The position numbers and the translations under genes are program-made. A DNA stretch of 64,000 bases from Planctomycetota bacterium (GTDB lineage: Bacteria > Planctomycetota > UBA11346), in the NCBI GenBank assembly GCA_014193115.1, contig BJHQ01000002.1:258815-322814 (forward strand), read 5' to 3'. The notes beneath the pieces were generated by a model. That model was given only the letters and a program-made list of their open reading frames with translations. It had not been told where the DNA came from and made no database searches. How positions within the stretch are numbered: position 1 is the first letter of the stretch; each line of letters opens with the position of its first letter. This document shows, piece by piece, positions 25,741 through 34,927 of the stretch.

Positions 25741-27901
25741 GGCCGAGCAGCCTCCAGCCGCCATTCCAGGCCAGCTCGACCAACCGGCCGTCACTGCCGG
25801 GATAGACGACCACGGCGCCGTCGCCGTCACGGACGATCTGCGGATCGGCGGCGGCGGCAGGTGCTCCGACCAGCTGCCCGAGGTCACTGGTCGCGAAGCC
25901 GCCGGTCGTGGCGATGGTGGCCCGCACCGAGCCCGCCGAGTCGCGCCACACGATCAGGTATCCGCCAGGCAATTCGGCACCCGACGGAACACCCACCGCG
26001 CCGGTGACCCCAGCGTCGCGATGACGCCAATGTCCATCGTAGCTGAGCAGATGGATGCTGCCGGCGGAACCGCGGTAGAGGACATGCTCGGTCCGATCAG
26101 ACGCATCAGCGGTCAATCCGCCGGCGCAGGCCGGGGCTCCGCTGCCGTCAGCCAGCCGCGAATAATACCAGCGCCCGCTGAGCTCGAACAATTCATGGAG
26201 GATGCCGGCTGCATCAGGATAGGCGATGTGCCAGGAGTTCTCACGTCCCCAGAACCACACCACTGGCGCGCCGGCGGCCGGTGGCGCGTGGCCCACCGCG
26301 GTCAGATCCTCAGCTTCCCAACGCCCTTCACCGCCCCGGCGCAGATGGATCCGGCCATCGGCGGAACGCACCACCACCGCTGCCACGTCCTGGGCGGGCA
26401 CGGCGGCAGCCGACAGCCGCGCATCGGCAGAAGCCGGCGCATCCAGCCGGCGGATGGATTCCTTGCCCCCGGCCGTCCGCACCAGTTCGACCGGTCGGCC
26501 GGATTCGTCGACCGCCAGCACATGGTCGCTGGCATCGGCGGGGCGGTGCCAGCCGACCACGGCTCCGCCACCGGGCAGGGCCAGTCCGTGCGAGCGCCAG
26601 GCGCCATCCTTGGTCTCCAAGGCGCCACGCCCGGTGCCGGTGCGCCACGTCGCTCTTGGGCGTCCCGGAGCAGCGAGGAACGCTCCGCCAGCCGATTTGG
26701 CCGGAGCCGGGGCCCGCTGCTGGGCGATACGCTCTGCCAGTTCGGTTTCGAGGCGGGCGATGGTATCCGCCGCCACCGCCACTTTCCGCTGCAATTCCTG
26801 GACTTCCGCCAGGGTCTGGGCCTGGCGGGCCTCAGCCTGGGCGGCCCTGGATTCGGCTTGGTCAGCGCGGGCCAAGGCGATCGCGAGCTGGGTTCGGACG
26901 TCATGCAGGCGGCTTTCGGCCGCAGCCAAGTCGGGCTCGGCATCACGCTTGCCTTCCAGGGCTGCGATCCGGATCTGGAGTTCGGCGATCTGCTTCCTGG
27001 CCGTGGCCAGCTCGTCATCGCGGAAGTGCAGGTCGCTCTGGGCGGTCAGAAAGTCCTCGTTGGTCTGCTCGGCCGTGGCCTCGACCCGACGGAGTTCGCT
27101 GGACAGGTATTCCGCCCGTTCATGTTCTGCGCGCAGCTCGGTTTCGACCTGGGCAAGCCGCCCGTCGGCTTCGAGCTGGCGGGCACGGGCCGCAGCCAAA
27201 TCCAGTCGTTCCGTTGCCAATTCCGCTTCCAACTTGGCCAGCCGGTCTTCCAGGATCTGCCTTTCGCCGCCGTCACTGATCCGATCCGCGGCCAGCCCGG
27301 CCTCGGCCTGGGCGAGCCGGTCGAGCAGTTCGCGGATCCGCTCGTGCTCGATGTCGAGATCACCTTCGGCTTTGGCCAGCCGATCAACCAGCAATTGGCG
27401 TTCGTTGTCCGCTTTGGCACGTTCGGCCAAGGTCCGCTTCAGCTCGGCCTGGATGCGGTCCAAGGTTTCTTCGTCAGCTCCACCGGAACGCGCCATCACC
27501 GTGCTGACCGCCTGCCGGATCAGCTCGCGCAACTGGCTTTCCTTCAGGGTTTTCAGGTTCTGGGTCTTGCCGGTGCGAACCAGATCCTCGACCGTGGTCG
27601 GCTTGAGCAGACCGTCGAGCTGGGCTTCCAGCTGGTCACCGTTGCTGGTCGTCGTCGTGGTGGTCACCAATCCTGCCGCCGAGCCAGCTGGTTTCGCCAC
27701 CGGGGGCATCTTGATCGTGTCGGGACGGACCACGACTCGGGCGCTGGGCGGAGCGGGGTCTGATATCGCCTCGTACTCGGTCTCCTGGACTGGTGCGACA
27801 GGCGGAGCACGGCGAGGAGCAGGGCGAGGAGGCATGGGATATGCCATACGAATGGCGAGGTCGCGGCAAGCGAAGGGACCCGGCGCGATGACCTCGGCCA
27901 T
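25733..27901 (-). CDS. Long coiled-coil protein with C-terminal propeller-like repeats
   Basis: 722 residues from ATG 27901 (MAEVIAPGPFACRDLAIRMA); ATG 27934, or ATG 27847 at MAYPMPP, is possible. Residues ~20-130 are Pro/Thr-rich. Residues ~130-400 form a very long charged coiled coil (LAERAKADNERQLLVDRLAK and similar heptads). After an Ala/Pro linker, ~280 residues contain repeats of about 45-60 residues such as GGAVVGWHRPADASDHVLAVD, AGSIHLLSYDGHWRHRDAG and GAVVVYPGSDGRLVELAWNG, which look like beta-propeller blades. No signal peptide or membrane segment is seen. I do not recognise a named family; a structural or scaffold role is only a guess. The stop codon lies within a repeat unit. Confidence 0.7.
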   Translation of the reverse strand: MAEVIAPGPFACRDLAIRMAYPMPPRPAPRRAPPVAPVQETEYEAISDPAPPSARVVVRPDTIKMPPVAKPAGSAAGLVTTTTTTSNGDQLEAQLDGLLKPTTVEDLVRTGKTQNLKTLKESQLRELIRQAVSTVMARSGGADEETLDRIQAELKRTLAERAKADNERQLLVDRLAKAEGDLDIEHERIRELLDRLAQAEAGLAADRISDGGERQILEDRLAKLEAELATERLDLAAARARQLEADGRLAQVETELRAEHERAEYLSSELRRVEATAEQTNEDFLTAQSDLHFRDDELATARKQIAELQIRIAALEGKRDAEPDLAAAESRLHDVRTQLAIALARADQAESRAAQAEARQAQTLAEVQELQRKVAVAADTIARLETELAERIAQQRAPAPAKSAGGAFLAAPGRPRATWRTGTGRGALETKDGAWRSHGLALPGGGAVVGWHRPADASDHVLAVDESGRPVELVRTAGGKESIRRLDAPASADARLSAAAVPAQDVAAVVVRSADGRIHLRRGGEGRWEAEDLTAVGHAPPAAGAPVVWFWGRENSWHIAYPDAAGILHELFELSGRWYYSRLADGSGAPACAGGLTADASDRTEHVLYRGSAGSIHLLSYDGHWRHRDAGVTGAVGVPSGAELPGGYLIVWRDSAGSVRATIATTGGFATSDLGQLVGAPAAAADPQIVRDGDGAVVVYPGSDGRLVELAWNGGWRLLGRG

Positions 27902-28045
27902 GTGATCCGCAGGTTGCACTGGGTTTGACAGCATGTCAGGCATCACCTTGCAATCACCAGCACGGCTGCACTGTGCGACTCTCCTAAGCATCTGTGCACC
28001 CATCGCCAATCGCCAGCAAACTCCACAAAAACTCCAAAAAACGCC

Positions 28046-28447
28046 ATGAAAAACATCCGCATCGACAACATCGAGGTCGTTGGCCTTGAACACCTGAGCT
28101 CCGAGGATTTCGAACGGGAGATGGAGAACGGGGGGCGTTTCGTGATGTATTCCTACGCCATCTCCATCCTGATCATGACCTTCAAGCAGCCGACGTCGAT
28201 CTATTTCGTCAAAGGCGGCGAGAGCAGGCTGGTCAAGGGCCTGCCCTGGACCGGTGTAACCGCGGTGCTCGGCTGGTGGGGAATTCCCTGGGGTCCGATC
28301 TACAGCATCGGCTGCATCGCCGGCAATTTTGCTGGCGGGACCGATGTGACCAGGACGGTCGCACCTGCGGTCCGGCAGATCGAAGAACGCAACGAACGGA
28401 TCCGTGATAGCCGGGCAAAGGCTCGGACAGCCAAATCCCCGGCCTGA
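28046..28447 (+). CDS. Small membrane protein, conserved-looking, unknown function
   Basis: 133 residues. An N-terminal hydrophilic part (NIRIDNIEVVGLEHLSSEDF) precedes two hydrophobic segments, FVMYSYAISILIMTFK and TAVLGWWGIPWGPIYSIGCIAGNFAGG, ending in a charged helix (VRQIEERNERIRDSRAKART). The GWWGIPWGPIYSI motif and following GGTDVT look like signatures of a widespread family of small two-segment membrane proteins without known function. It is divergent from the coiled-coil gene, with a 144-bp shared upstream region. Confidence 0.7.
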   Translation: MKNIRIDNIEVVGLEHLSSEDFEREMENGGRFVMYSYAISILIMTFKQPTSIYFVKGGESRLVKGLPWTGVTAVLGWWGIPWGPIYSIGCIAGNFAGGTDVTRTVAPAVRQIEERNERIRDSRAKARTAKSPA

Positions 28448-28529
28448 CCAATCGCCTGGTGGCCGACCAGAACGGCTATCCGGCGCGGCGCGGACTTGCA
28501 GATCGCCGTACGGCATCCACACCGTCATC

Positions 28530-30314
28530 ATGCTGACGATCGATGTGGGCGGTCCGATCGGGGTCGGGACGACCCAGCTGCTGGGCGTGAACCTGGAATC
28601 GTTGGAGCACGCGGCCTCCAGCAACCTGTACGATTGGCTGGCCGATGCCGGCGCCGGCATCGCCCGGATCCTGCATCCGGATCGCTGCCTGCGCGCCAGC
28701 GGCCGGATCGGAGCCTGGGGCCACGTGGCCAGCGAATCCGATGTTGCTGCATTGCGTCAGGCTTTTCGCGACGATCCGGCGCCGGTGCTGGCCGGAGAGG
28801 ATCTCGCGACCGACCGGCATCTGACCTGGATCGGCACCACCGACATCGCGGTTTCCCGGCTTCGCTCAGCTGGCGTCGAACCGCTGCCATCTACCGGATA
28901 CACGCCCGCCGACGGACCTGGGCGACTTGATGCCGATGGCGCCGAAGGATTCCGCGCCCGGGCCGCGTGCTGGGCCTACCACGCGGCGTTCTTCCTCCAT
29001 TTCCAGAGAAAACACGGCTGCACCAGGTTCCTGCTGACCAACGAACCCGAATTGTCCGGTCACAAGTATCATCATACCGGCGCAGCGCCGACCTTTTCGC
29101 GCTTGGTCGAGGTGATGCTGCGCGATCCGACCGGCATCCACAGCGCCGAACGCGAGGCGCTGCTGGCGGTGATCAACGCCCAGCACCGTCATCTGGTGGC
29201 CTGCGCCCGGCTCGCCGCTGACGATGTCGCCGCCATCACCGGCCTCCGTCCGATCCTGGCCGGTCCAGCCAGCTTGCGCCCCCTCGATCTGGCCGAGAGC
29301 GTCGCCGGCCAGGTCGAGATTTTCGATTGGCACCACTATACGCCCGATCCCGCAGTCCTGCGCCAGCGCTGGGCCGACTGCGCCAACAGGAATCCCGGCG
29401 TCGCCGCTCTGGCCCTGTCGGAGTTCAACCGCAGGAGCGGGCCGACGGCTGCCGACGAGGGCTATTTCGTCCATCGCAATTGCTTGGAATTCGCCGAAAT
29501 CGGATTGGCGGTGCTGGGTCTGCCCCGGCCGGCGACAGCGGATCGGCCGGCCGATCCGCCGGCGGCCTGGGCCTGCCTGTACTGCTTCAATCACCCGGCC
29601 ACCCACCGCAACAACAAGCAGCTGGTCTACGGCGACCTGAACTGCGCCGATTTGTCTTCCGCCGATACCGCCCTGCGCGATCTGCCTGCGGAATGCCATC
29701 CATCCGCTGAGGCCCAGCAGATCCGCCACGCCACCGCCGCCCACGACATCTTCGCGCTGTTGGTCCGCTTCGCCGGCCGCCAGCGATTATCGGTCGAGTC
29801 GCCAGTGCCGGTGCTGGCGGTGAACCAGCCCGACGGCGTCAGCATCGCGGTGATCAATCGCGAGACGAACCCGCGCTCCATCACTGTTCCGTTCCAACGC
29901 AGTGGCAGCTGGTGGTGCCGCGCCGTGTCCCGACGCCTTCGCGACCAGTGCGTGGCTGCCAGCACCCAGACCGGCCCGGTGACCATCGAGCTGCCCGCTG
30001 AATCGGTCTGTGAAATCAGGATCTGTGATCGTCCCCAGACCACCAGCTTGCACCTGATCGAGCGGGGAACCGGGCCCGGCCGGATTGCAGACCTTCCGCC
30101 ACTCGCAACCACCCGGTTGGCGGCCATTGGCGATGGCAACATCGATCTGACCACCGGGCCGGTGGTGTGGTCGGTCAGCCATCCTGGCCTGGTCCAGGTC
30201 ACCCAGCGCGGCCTGGTCCAGCGCTTGCTCCGCACCATCCAGACGGTGACCGTCACCGCCCGCACCTGGGATGGCCGCCTGGCCGCCTCTGCAGTGCTTC
30301 CTCCCTGCCCGTGA
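28530..30314 (+). CDS. Probable glycoside hydrolase of clan GH-A
   Basis: 594 residues from ATG 28530 (MLTIDVGGPIGVGTTQLLGVNLES). The order of motifs fits a TIM-barrel glycosidase of clan GH-A: TRFLLTNEPELSGHKYHH holds the Asn-Glu-Pro of the acid/base strand, and about 130 residues later AALALSEFNRRSG supplies the candidate nucleophile glutamate. The last ~150 residues are beta-rich (ISIAVINRETNPRSITVPF type strands), as in GH30 or GH39 accessory domains. The exact GH family is not clear. No signal peptide. It is followed with an overlapping GTGA by a cupin and then a sugar isomerase, suggesting one carbohydrate operon. Confidence 0.65.
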   Translation: MLTIDVGGPIGVGTTQLLGVNLESLEHAASSNLYDWLADAGAGIARILHPDRCLRASGRIGAWGHVASESDVAALRQAFRDDPAPVLAGEDLATDRHLTWIGTTDIAVSRLRSAGVEPLPSTGYTPADGPGRLDADGAEGFRARAACWAYHAAFFLHFQRKHGCTRFLLTNEPELSGHKYHHTGAAPTFSRLVEVMLRDPTGIHSAEREALLAVINAQHRHLVACARLAADDVAAITGLRPILAGPASLRPLDLAESVAGQVEIFDWHHYTPDPAVLRQRWADCANRNPGVAALALSEFNRRSGPTAADEGYFVHRNCLEFAEIGLAVLGLPRPATADRPADPPAAWACLYCFNHPATHRNNKQLVYGDLNCADLSSADTALRDLPAECHPSAEAQQIRHATAAHDIFALLVRFAGRQRLSVESPVPVLAVNQPDGVSIAVINRETNPRSITVPFQRSGSWWCRAVSRRLRDQCVAASTQTGPVTIELPAESVCEIRICDRPQTTSLHLIERGTGPGRIADLPPLATTRLAAIGDGNIDLTTGPVVWSVSHPGLVQVTQRGLVQRLLRTIQTVTVTARTWDGRLAASAVLPPCP

Positions 30315-30325
30315 AAGACCCCACC

Positions 30326-30709
30326 ATGTCCATTCCCCAGCCCAAACCCCTGGTCGGCCGCAAGGCCACCGCCGTCAAGGTCGAGTTCGAATCGCCCCGG
30401 CGGACCCCCTACGTCTATTTCGGCGCGGCCGAAGGCGTGTCGATGGGCGCCGGTTTCTGTGAAATCCCGCCGGGTTCATCGAACGTCCGGCATGCCCACC
30501 CCGATGCCGACGAGGTCATCTATGTGCTCAAGGGCAAGCTGCGCTTCGTCTTCGACGCCGAGGAACACCTCTTGGAGCCGTTCGAGGCGATCCTGATCCC
30601 GCGCGGCGCGATCCATCAGATCTTCAACGATGGTCCTGACGACGCCGCCCACACGTTCACCTTTGCTCCGTCCGGACCAGAAGGCGCCATCAAGCGCATG
30701 TACAAGTGA
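30326..30709 (+). CDS. Single-domain cupin protein
   Basis: 127 residues. The cupin motif 1 is complete: VRHAHPDADEVIYVLKGKLRF has the metal-binding His, His and Glu. Motif 2 is IPRGAIHQIFND with the last histidine. ATG 30326 follows a GAAAGA ribosome-binding-like stretch; an in-frame GTG at 30311 overlaps the preceding stop (GTGA) and is also credible. Such small cupins are often sugar isomerases, epimerases or sensory proteins. Its position between a GH-A glycosidase and a sugar-phosphate isomerase-like gene points to carbohydrate metabolism. Confidence 0.8.
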   Translation: MSIPQPKPLVGRKATAVKVEFESPRRTPYVYFGAAEGVSMGAGFCEIPPGSSNVRHAHPDADEVIYVLKGKLRFVFDAEEHLLEPFEAILIPRGAIHQIFNDGPDDAAHTFTFAPSGPEGAIKRMYK

Positions 30710-31479
30710 CGACCCGCCGCCCGCGCCGGCTCGGCATGGCCGTCAATCACTATCTTGATCGGCCGGAAGCAGAGTTCCTGACCGCGATCCGCCGGGTCCG
30801 CGCTGCTGGAATGACCGGAATCGAGCTGAACACCCCCGATCCCGACTTGATCGATCACCTGGCGGTGCTGATCCGCGCTGAACAGCTGGAACTCATGGCC
30901 ATCGCCACCGGCCGCATGGCCTGCCACGATGGTGCGTCGCCGACCGCCGGCGAGGTCCTGAGCCGCGCCGCGGCGGCGGCCGAGCGCCACCACGCCAAAC
31001 TCGTGGTTGGTCTTATCCGCGGTCGCGCGAGCCTGGCTCGCGACCTGGTCGAACGGTTCCTGCGCGAAACGCTCGGTAGAATTCTCGTTGTTCATCCGCA
31101 TATCCAAGTCGTCATCGAACCGATCGCCGCCCGCGAGGCCGCCTGGCCGAACACCCTTGCTGACGGCCTGGACTGCCTGGACCGGTTCGGCTGGAGGAAC
31201 GAGCCGCGGATCAAGCTGCTCGCCGATGCCTTCCACCTCGTCCCCAGCGGCGAGATGGATCAATGGGAAGCGGCCCGACCGTGGATCGGTCATGTCCAGA
31301 TCGCCGGCCCAGCCCGGGCGGCACCGCCTTTGGCCGATCCCGCCATCGATGCGCAATTGGCCCAAGCGCTTCGATTCGCTGCCGACCACGGCTTGGACTG
31401 CGGCTTCGAACTCGCGGCGAATGCCACCGACGAGGCCGAACGCTGCGCGGCCTGGGCGGCGTCGGTGCTGGCCGAGTGA
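30706..31479 (+). CDS. Sugar phosphate isomerase/epimerase family TIM-barrel protein
   Basis: 257 residues, GTG start overlapping the cupin stop (GTGA). The pattern is of the AP-endonuclease-2/xylose-isomerase-like barrel: LGMAVNHYLDRPEAEFLTAIRRVRAAGMTGIELNT at the start, then KLVVGLIRG, IQVVIEPIAAREAAWPNT, IKLLADAFHLVPSGE (metal-ligand-type Asp and His) and IGHVQIAGPARAAPP near the C-terminus. These enzymes interconvert or dehydrate ketoses and inositols. The substrate cannot be inferred beyond the neighbouring glycosidase. No gene is seen in the 124 bp that follow. Confidence 0.8.
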   Translation: MTTRRPRRLGMAVNHYLDRPEAEFLTAIRRVRAAGMTGIELNTPDPDLIDHLAVLIRAEQLELMAIATGRMACHDGASPTAGEVLSRAAAAAERHHAKLVVGLIRGRASLARDLVERFLRETLGRILVVHPHIQVVIEPIAAREAAWPNTLADGLDCLDRFGWRNEPRIKLLADAFHLVPSGEMDQWEAARPWIGHVQIAGPARAAPPLADPAIDAQLAQALRFAADHGLDCGFELAANATDEAERCAAWAASVLAE

Positions 31480-31603
31480 TGGTCCACGCGAAATTCGGTG
31501 CATGGGTCCCAACATTTCACCGGATTCCTGGACTTCGTTTTCTACGCCATCGCCTTGTATTGCGGCTGGTCGTACTCAGCTGCCGCAGCGACGGAATGAC
31601 CGT

Positions 31604-31990
31604 TCATCCGCTCGCCGCGGCCTCGCCCGTCACCAGCATAGAGACGAGCAGCTGGCAGGCGATCGCCGAAATGAACATCAGAAAAGCGCTGTTTCCCAAA
31701 GCCATGGACAACTTGCCGTAGAAGTCCTCGTTATTCCGACGATCGTAATGATCAACGACGATCGTGAGTACACTTGCTGCTGAGAGCAGCAAAGCTGCGA
31801 AGAAGACCCAGGCGGGAAACCCGTGGAAATGCACGCCGTCCCCGTGCTTCGCGGGAATCCACAGGTCATCCTCCCAAATTCCGTAGATCCCATAGGTGAG
31901 CATGGCCGTGACCAGGAGCATGTACGATACGCGTTTTTCCGGCGGGATATGGTTCGGAAGGTACCTGGCCATGCCGTGCGCAACCTTCAT
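31604..31990 (-). CDS. Three-segment membrane protein at end of two-component operon
   Basis: 128 residues from ATG 31990, overlapping the response-regulator stop by ATGA. Three hydrophobic segments are visible: SYMLLVTAMLTYGIYGIW, WVFFAALLLSAASVLTIVV and FLMFISAIACQLLVSMLV. No recognised domain. Co-translation with a kinase that lacks a sensor domain suggests a possible membrane partner for signal input, but this is inference. Its last codons (EAAASG, stop) are almost the same as those of the upstream response regulator over 21 nt. Confidence 0.72.
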   Translation of the reverse strand: MKVAHGMARYLPNHIPPEKRVSYMLLVTAMLTYGIYGIWEDDLWIPAKHGDGVHFHGFPAWVFFAALLLSAASVLTIVVDHYDRRNNEDFYGKLSMALGNSAFLMFISAIACQLLVSMLVTGEAAASG

Positions 31991-33417
31991 CCGCTCGCGG
32001 CGGCTTCGTCCCCGGCCGGCATCATCCCGTAGGCTTCCAGCTTGCGGTACAAGGTTTTCAGGCCGATCTGGAGCTGACGTGCCGCTTTGGACTTGTTTCC
32101 ACCGCAATGGGCCAAAGTGGCGACGATCAGACGTTTTTCGACTTCGTCCATCGGCAGACCGATGAGCAAGCGGATCGCGGCCTCGGCGTCGGCTGGACCG
32201 GCAGACGTCGTGATGGCATCGCCGACCGGTTGCGGATCGCTGTCGGCGGTAGCGATCCCATTGGCGAGGCCGTCACCCCCGATCACCCGCCCGGCGGACA
32301 GCACGTAGAGCCGCTGGACGGTGTTTTCCAGCTCCCGGATGTTGCCGGGCCAGTCCATCCGGCGCAGCGCCATCAAGGCGGCGTCTGACAGTTCTTTTTG
32401 CGGCTGGTTGGGCTGCTTGCGGTTCAGGCGGTCGACAAAGGTGCGGGCGAGCAGCGGGATGTCTTCGCGCCGGGTGCGCAGCGGCGGCACCGCGATGCTG
32501 ACCACGTTCAGCCGGAAATAGAGGTCCATGCGGAAACGGTTGTGCAGGACTTCGTTCTTCAGGTTGCGGTTGGTGGCGCAGACCAGGCGCACGTCGGTGG
32601 CGATGGGTTGGTTGCCGCCGACCCGGGTCAAGGCACCGTCCTGCAAAACACGCAGCAATTTCACCTGACTGTCGAGCGGCATTTCGCCGATCTCATCGAG
32701 GAACAAGGTGCCGGTGTCGGCGAATTCGAACTTGCCTTTCTTCTGGGCCACCGCCCCGGTGAACGATCCGCGCTCGTGGCCGAACAGCTCGCTTTCGATC
32801 AGATCACGGGGGATCGCTCCGCAGTTGATCTTGACGTACGGCCGTCCGGAACGACGCGACAAGGCGTGGACCGCATCGGCGACCAGCTCCTTGCCGGTGC
32901 CGGATTCGCCTTCGACCAGCACGGTGGCGTCGGTGGTCGCGACCTGGCGGATCATCTGCTTGACTTGGCGGATCGCCGCCGAGGTGCCGATGATCCGGTC
33001 GAGTGCCTCATCATAGCCCAGCTCGCGGCGCAGGGCGCGGTTCTCGCGGTTGGCCTGGGCAAGGCGCACCGCCGACTCGACCGTCGCCTTCAGCCGGCCG
33101 AGGTCCACCGGCTTGGTCAAATAATTGAAGGCCCCCTGCTTGATCGCCGCCACCGCGGTGTCTTCGCTGCCGTGGCCGGTGATCAGGACCCACGGCAGAT
33201 TGGGCTGCTTTTCATGGGCCAACTCCATGGTGCCCAGGCCATCCAGTCCGGGCAGGACCAGGTCGCACAGGACCGCATCGACCGCGGCGGCGCCGAGCTT
33301 GGCCAGGCCCTCCTCGCCGCTTGCGGCAGAGAGGACGGTGTGGCCCTCGCCATGCAGGATGTCGGCGTAGGTCTCGCGGTTCGCAGCGTTGTCGTCGATG
33401 ACGAGGAGGTTGGCCAT
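31987..33417 (-). CDS. NtrC-family sigma-54-dependent response regulator
   Basis: 476 residues with three domains. The receiver domain (1-~120) has VLCDLVLPGLDG, the aspartate phosphorylation site. The AAA+ domain (~140-370) has Walker A GESGTGKE and Walker B-like GTLFLDEIGEMP; the sigma-54 loop is GSFTGA instead of the usual GAFTGA. The C-terminal Fis-type helix-turn-helix is CGGNKSKAARQLQIGLKTLYRKL. The histidine kinase gene is 3 bp upstream, so they form a pair. Targets would have -24/-12 promoters; none was identified with confidence. Confidence 0.93.
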   Translation of the reverse strand: MANLLVIDDNAANRETYADILHGEGHTVLSAASGEEGLAKLGAAAVDAVLCDLVLPGLDGLGTMELAHEKQPNLPWVLITGHGSEDTAVAAIKQGAFNYLTKPVDLGRLKATVESAVRLAQANRENRALRRELGYDEALDRIIGTSAAIRQVKQMIRQVATTDATVLVEGESGTGKELVADAVHALSRRSGRPYVKINCGAIPRDLIESELFGHERGSFTGAVAQKKGKFEFADTGTLFLDEIGEMPLDSQVKLLRVLQDGALTRVGGNQPIATDVRLVCATNRNLKNEVLHNRFRMDLYFRLNVVSIAVPPLRTRREDIPLLARTFVDRLNRKQPNQPQKELSDAALMALRRMDWPGNIRELENTVQRLYVLSAGRVIGGDGLANGIATADSDPQPVGDAITTSAGPADAEAAIRLLIGLPMDEVEKRLIVATLAHCGGNKSKAARQLQIGLKTLYRKLEAYGMMPAGDEAAASG

Positions 33418-33420
33418 GGC

Positions 33421-34305
33421 TCAGTTTCTGCGCGGGCGCTTGGTCTTGGTCGGCGGGCGGGTCGTGTCCATTCGGCCAGGCGCGACCTGCTCTGCCGCCG
33501 GCCTCGGCTGCGCTGCCGCCGGTTCAGCGGATCGCACGGTGGCTTCCACCGCCGGCGCCGGCAACTCGCCTTGGGTCAGGGTCGGGCCCAAGGGTGTCGG
33601 AAATTCGCAGGTGAAGCTGACCCCCTGATTGGCGTCGCTGGTCGCCGAGACGGTGCCGCCATGCATCGCCACCAGTCGGCGGACGATGGCCAGGCCCAAT
33701 CCGGTGCCATGGTCCTTGGTGCTGGTGAACGGTTCGAACAACCGGGCGGCGATGGTCTCAGGCAGCGGCGGACCGTTGTTGGCGATCACCACCCGCGACG
33801 CGTTCTGGGCGGTGCGGGTCAGGACCACCAGCCGACGGCCGGACTCGCGTTCGGCAAGCGCCTCACGGGCGTTGATGATGATGTTGGTGAACACCGAGCG
33901 CAGATGCTGGCGATCGCCGGGCACCAGGCACAATGAGGGATCGGGATGGAAGGTCAGGTCGATCCTGGCCGTCTTGAGCGCCTCGGTCTGCTCATCAAGA
34001 ATCTGGCGCAGCAATCGATTCAGGTCCACCGCCGCCGGATCCGGCCGGACTGGCCGGGCGAAAGCGAGGAAGGACTGGACCACTGCCTGCAAATTGCGGG
34101 CGCTGGCCTCGATCCGGCCCAGGCGTTTGGCGAAACGCTCACGTTGCCCGTCAGGCAGCGAGGGAACATCTTTCACCGCCAGCTCACAGTTGAGCAAGAT
34201 GACGCCAAGCGGATTTTTCAGCTCATGGACCAGCGGACCGGCGATCCTGCCCAGTTCGGTCAACCGGTCCTGGTCGGCGTCGAGCCGGAAATCGGTACCG
34301 GTCAT
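33421..34305 (-). CDS. Cytoplasmic histidine kinase, NtrB-like, without sensor domain
   Basis: 294 residues from ATG 34305 (an in-frame TTG at 34323 is possible). The phosphoacceptor block is LVHELKNPLGVILLNCE, followed by the ATP-binding domain with N box NIIINAREALAE and G boxes LFEPFTSTKDHGTGLGLAIVRRL. No PAS, GAF or membrane segment precedes the H-box, so input must come from another protein. The last ~60 residues are Pro/Ala/Lys-rich and end KTKRPRRN. It lies 3 bp from the NtrC-like regulator and 31 bp downstream of def. Confidence 0.9.
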   Translation of the reverse strand: MTGTDFRLDADQDRLTELGRIAGPLVHELKNPLGVILLNCELAVKDVPSLPDGQRERFAKRLGRIEASARNLQAVVQSFLAFARPVRPDPAAVDLNRLLRQILDEQTEALKTARIDLTFHPDPSLCLVPGDRQHLRSVFTNIIINAREALAERESGRRLVVLTRTAQNASRVVIANNGPPLPETIAARLFEPFTSTKDHGTGLGLAIVRRLVAMHGGTVSATSDANQGVSFTCEFPTPLGPTLTQGELPAPAVEATVRSAEPAAAQPRPAAEQVAPGRMDTTRPPTKTKRPRRN

Positions 34306-34336
34306 GACGACTGGCGTCGGCAACGGCGGCGGGCGG

Positions 34337-34927
34337 TCATCGCCGGATCACCGAACCGGCCCGGCCGGTGGTCTTGCGGTAGGCGTCCTCGAGTTCGCGC
34401 AGCCGTTTGCGGATCTGGTTGAATTGGAGATCGTTGAGGTAGTCGACGAATAATTTGCCATCGAGATGATCGAGCTCGTGCTGGACCACGATCGCCAGGA
34501 AATCCCCGGCGGCATGGTCGAGGACCTGACGGCGCTCTTCGCCGAACTCGTCCTGCCAGACGGCGGTGAAGCGGTTGTGGCGGATGACCTTGGAGTAGAT
34601 CGCCGGAAAGCTCAGGCAGCCTTCTTCAAACACCGTTTCGCCATCGGGGTCTTCGATCCGCGGGTTGATCCACACCCGCGGATCGGGCTCCCCTTCATGG
34701 CCTTTGCGCCGGGTGTGCTCGGTGATGAAGATGCGCTTGGACACGGCGACCTGGGGAGCCGCCAGTCCGACGCCTTTTTCCAGCTCCATCACGGCGAACA
34801 GCTGCCGGCAGAACCTGCGCAGGGCATCATCGAAAACGGTGACCGGCGCCGCCTTTTTTCGCAGGACGGGATGGGGATATTCGACCAGGACTGGCTCGGC
34901 CGGATAGATGAAGGTCTCGTCGGGCAT
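34337..34927 (-). CDS. def: Peptide deformylase
   Basis: Removes the formyl group from N-terminal methionine of nascent proteins. 196 residues. All three motifs are present: GVGLAAPQ (motif 1), EGCLSFP with the metal-binding Cys (motif 2), and QHELDHLDG with the two His and catalytic Glu (motif 3). Transcribed ahead of the kinase/regulator pair. The divergent TPR-gene promoter region is about 125 bp long. Confidence 0.95.
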   Translation of the reverse strand: MPDETFIYPAEPVLVEYPHPVLRKKAAPVTVFDDALRRFCRQLFAVMELEKGVGLAAPQVAVSKRIFITEHTRRKGHEGEPDPRVWINPRIEDPDGETVFEEGCLSFPAIYSKVIRHNRFTAVWQDEFGEERRQVLDHAAGDFLAIVVQHELDHLDGKLFVDYLNDLQFNQIRKRLRELEDAYRKTTGRAGSVIRR

